From Desulfofustis sp. (GTDB taxonomy: Bacteria; Desulfobacterota; Desulfobulbia; Desulfobulbales; Desulfocapsaceae): a stretch of DNA of 16,072 nucleotides. Both the position numbers and the translations under genes were made by a program. Below, one piece after another: positions 15,339-16,072 of the stretch (positions are counted from its first letter, which is position 1; every line of letters begins with the position of its first letter). The stretch spans positions 1 to 16,072 of the forward strand of contig JAQYVS010000253.1 in NCBI GenBank assembly GCA_030145365.1, in the 5' to 3' direction. The notes below the pieces were generated by a model that worked only from the letters and a program-made list of their open reading frames with translations, was not told where the DNA came from and did no database searches.

Positions 15339-15368
15339 ATTGTAAGACAACTGGCTTAATTAAGTCAA
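15339..15368 (-). promoter_or_regulatory. sigma70-like promoter of the PilZ/EAL-HDOD operon
   Basis: On the minus strand TTGACT (15363-15368) is followed after 18 bases by TACAAT (15339-15344), matching 5/6 and 5/6 of the consensus. Transcription would start near 15332, about 70 bases before the TTG start codon. TTGTC/GACAA repeats overlap the -10 region. Confidence 0.6.
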
Positions 15369-15439
15369 TGTAATATATAAATATCCATAGCGTTAGCACT
15401 GTTAAATCATATCAGTTGCTGCCATGATTTGGAAGTCGA

Positions 15440-15455
15440 CAAGACACTGGTCTTG
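15440..15455. repeat. Short inverted repeat before the small membrane protein gene
   Basis: CAAGAC (15440-15445) and GTCTTG (15450-15455) pair around a 4-base loop, 29 bases before the start at 15485. It could be an operator or a leader hairpin. Its distance from the T run at 15468 makes a terminator unlikely. Confidence 0.3.
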
Positions 15456-15484
15456 AGCCAATAACTATTTTTTAGCCGGCACGT

Positions 15485-15706
15485 ATGAAGAATTTTCTCT
15501 ATTCTCCAAAGATGCTCTACATTTTAGCGGGATTATTAGTGATCGTTTTCTTTCTTCCCGATATAATCGGACCAATTCCAGCCATTATCTGCGGCGGGAT
15601 CGTAATCGGATTTTCCATTTATATCTATAACTTGTGGAGCAAACAGGAAGAAAAAGACAAGACAGTGGGTTGTGATGATGCATCAGATGACAACCAAGCA
15701 GACTAA
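15485..15706 (+). CDS. Small two-helix membrane protein, unknown function
   Basis: 73 residues with two clear membrane helices: about 11-29 (LYILAGLLVIVFFLPDIIG) and 31-52 (IPAIICGGIVIGFSIYIYNLW). They are joined by a tight Pro-rich turn and followed by a charged tail rich in Asp, Glu and Gln. The helix-turn-helix hairpin with both ends probably cytoplasmic is convincing as a protein. No Shine-Dalgarno precedes the ATG, which lowers confidence in the exact start. It lies 67 bases before the nitroreductase gene on the same strand and may be co-transcribed. I do not recognise a family. Confidence 0.6.
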   Translation: MKNFLYSPKMLYILAGLLVIVFFLPDIIGPIPAIICGGIVIGFSIYIYNLWSKQEEKDKTVGCDDASDDNQAD

Positions 15707-15773
15707 ACCAACTCAATGAACTATTTCCCATTTCACGGAAACGACATCATCTCAACCTTAACGGAGAACAACC

Positions 15774-16072
15774 ATGCTCATAGATGTATTGCGGCAACGT
15801 AGAAGTATCAGGCAGTATCAGCAAAAAGCGGTGGAACAGGACAAAATTGACATTCTTGTCGAGTCAGTATTGCGCTCTCCATCGTCACGCGGCTTGAATC
15901 CATGGGAATTTATCGTGGTGAAAAACACGGAAACCCTTGCTGAACTGGCAAAATCAAAAGCCCACGGCTCATTATTCTTAAAAGGCGCACCACTTGCCAT
16001 TGTCGTCTGCGCAGACCCGACAAAATCAGATATCTGGGTAGAAGACACCGCAATTGCATCCTTGATCCTTCA
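15774..16072 (+). CDS. Nitroreductase-family flavoprotein, 3' end missing
   Basis: The first 99 codons of an FMN-dependent NAD(P)H oxidoreductase of the nitroreductase family; the frame is open to the window end. The start at 15774 follows GGAG with an 8-base gap. The N-terminal RQRRSIRQY (7-15) is the usual FMN phosphate-binding segment, followed by SPSSRGLNPWEFIVV (about 38-52), which lines the flavin site, and by GAPLAIVVCAD and WVEDTAIASLIL, the start of the dimer helix. The substrate cannot be told from this part; many members reduce quinones, nitroaromatics or flavins. It may share a transcript with the small membrane protein upstream. Confidence 0.88.
   Translation, partial: MLIDVLRQRRSIRQYQQKAVEQDKIDILVESVLRSPSSRGLNPWEFIVVKNTETLAELAKSKAHGSLFLKGAPLAIVVCADPTKSDIWVEDTAIASLIL

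Noticed and set aside
15440..15475. Hairpin plus T run as a plus-strand terminator
   Set aside because: The T run begins about 12 bases after a short 6-bp stem, too far for an intrinsic terminator, and it lies in front of a gene.
1..16072. tRNA, rRNA, CRISPR array, insertion sequence or prophage
   Set aside because: No cloverleaf-like sequence, spaced repeats, transposase, integrase or terminal repeats were seen on either strand.

Overview
The window reads as chromosome of a Gram-negative anaerobe of the sulfate-reducer type (Desulfobacterota, most likely near Desulfobulbales). This is inferred from gene content: an spd-type EF-G that resembles mitochondrial EF-G1, a eukaryote-type HisA, several HDOD proteins, a degenerate-signature EAL-HDOD protein beside a PilZ protein, and an NhaD antiporter. 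There is no phage, insertion sequence, CRISPR array, tRNA or rRNA. Gene density is high and no gene is clearly broken. The first and last genes run off the window.

Layout. (1) 2-2770, plus strand: 3' part of pyruvate kinase (pyk), then arfB (ribosome rescue) and a DEDD-type RNase H-like exonuclease, closely spaced. (2) 2823-3683, minus: an HDOD protein with intact HD-type residues, behind a good sigma70-like promoter. (3) 4027-5880, minus: a 617-residue NhaD-family Na+/H+ antiporter with a PAS domain in its central cytoplasmic loop, the most unusual protein here. (4) 6097-10033, minus: EF-G, a RecA/KaiC-like P-loop ATPase, eukaryote-type hisA and a small protein resembling a ribbon-helix-helix regulator, in that order. 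A strong terminator-like hairpin lies between the ATPase gene and hisA, and its T run ends next to the hisA ribosome binding site, suggesting an attenuated leader. (5) 10034-10709: a 676-base divergent intergenic region with a perfect 20-bp palindrome in front of the next operon. (6) 10710-13532, plus: beta-carbonic anhydrase and a SulP anion transporter with STAS domain, probably a bicarbonate uptake/interconversion pair, closed by a strong terminator. (7) 13652-15261, minus: a PilZ protein followed by an EAL-HDOD protein, a small c-di-GMP signalling operon. (8) 15485-16072, plus: a small two-helix membrane protein and the start of a nitroreductase.

Two themes tie the region together. One is ion and inorganic carbon balance: a possibly signal-gated Na+/H+ antiporter, carbonic anhydrase and a SulP transporter with an unusual extra domain. 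The other is signalling by PAS, HDOD, EAL and PilZ domains. Two neighbouring genes, EF-G and hisA, are of types best known from eukaryotes or mitochondria. All functions are read from motifs and family memory; no database search was run.
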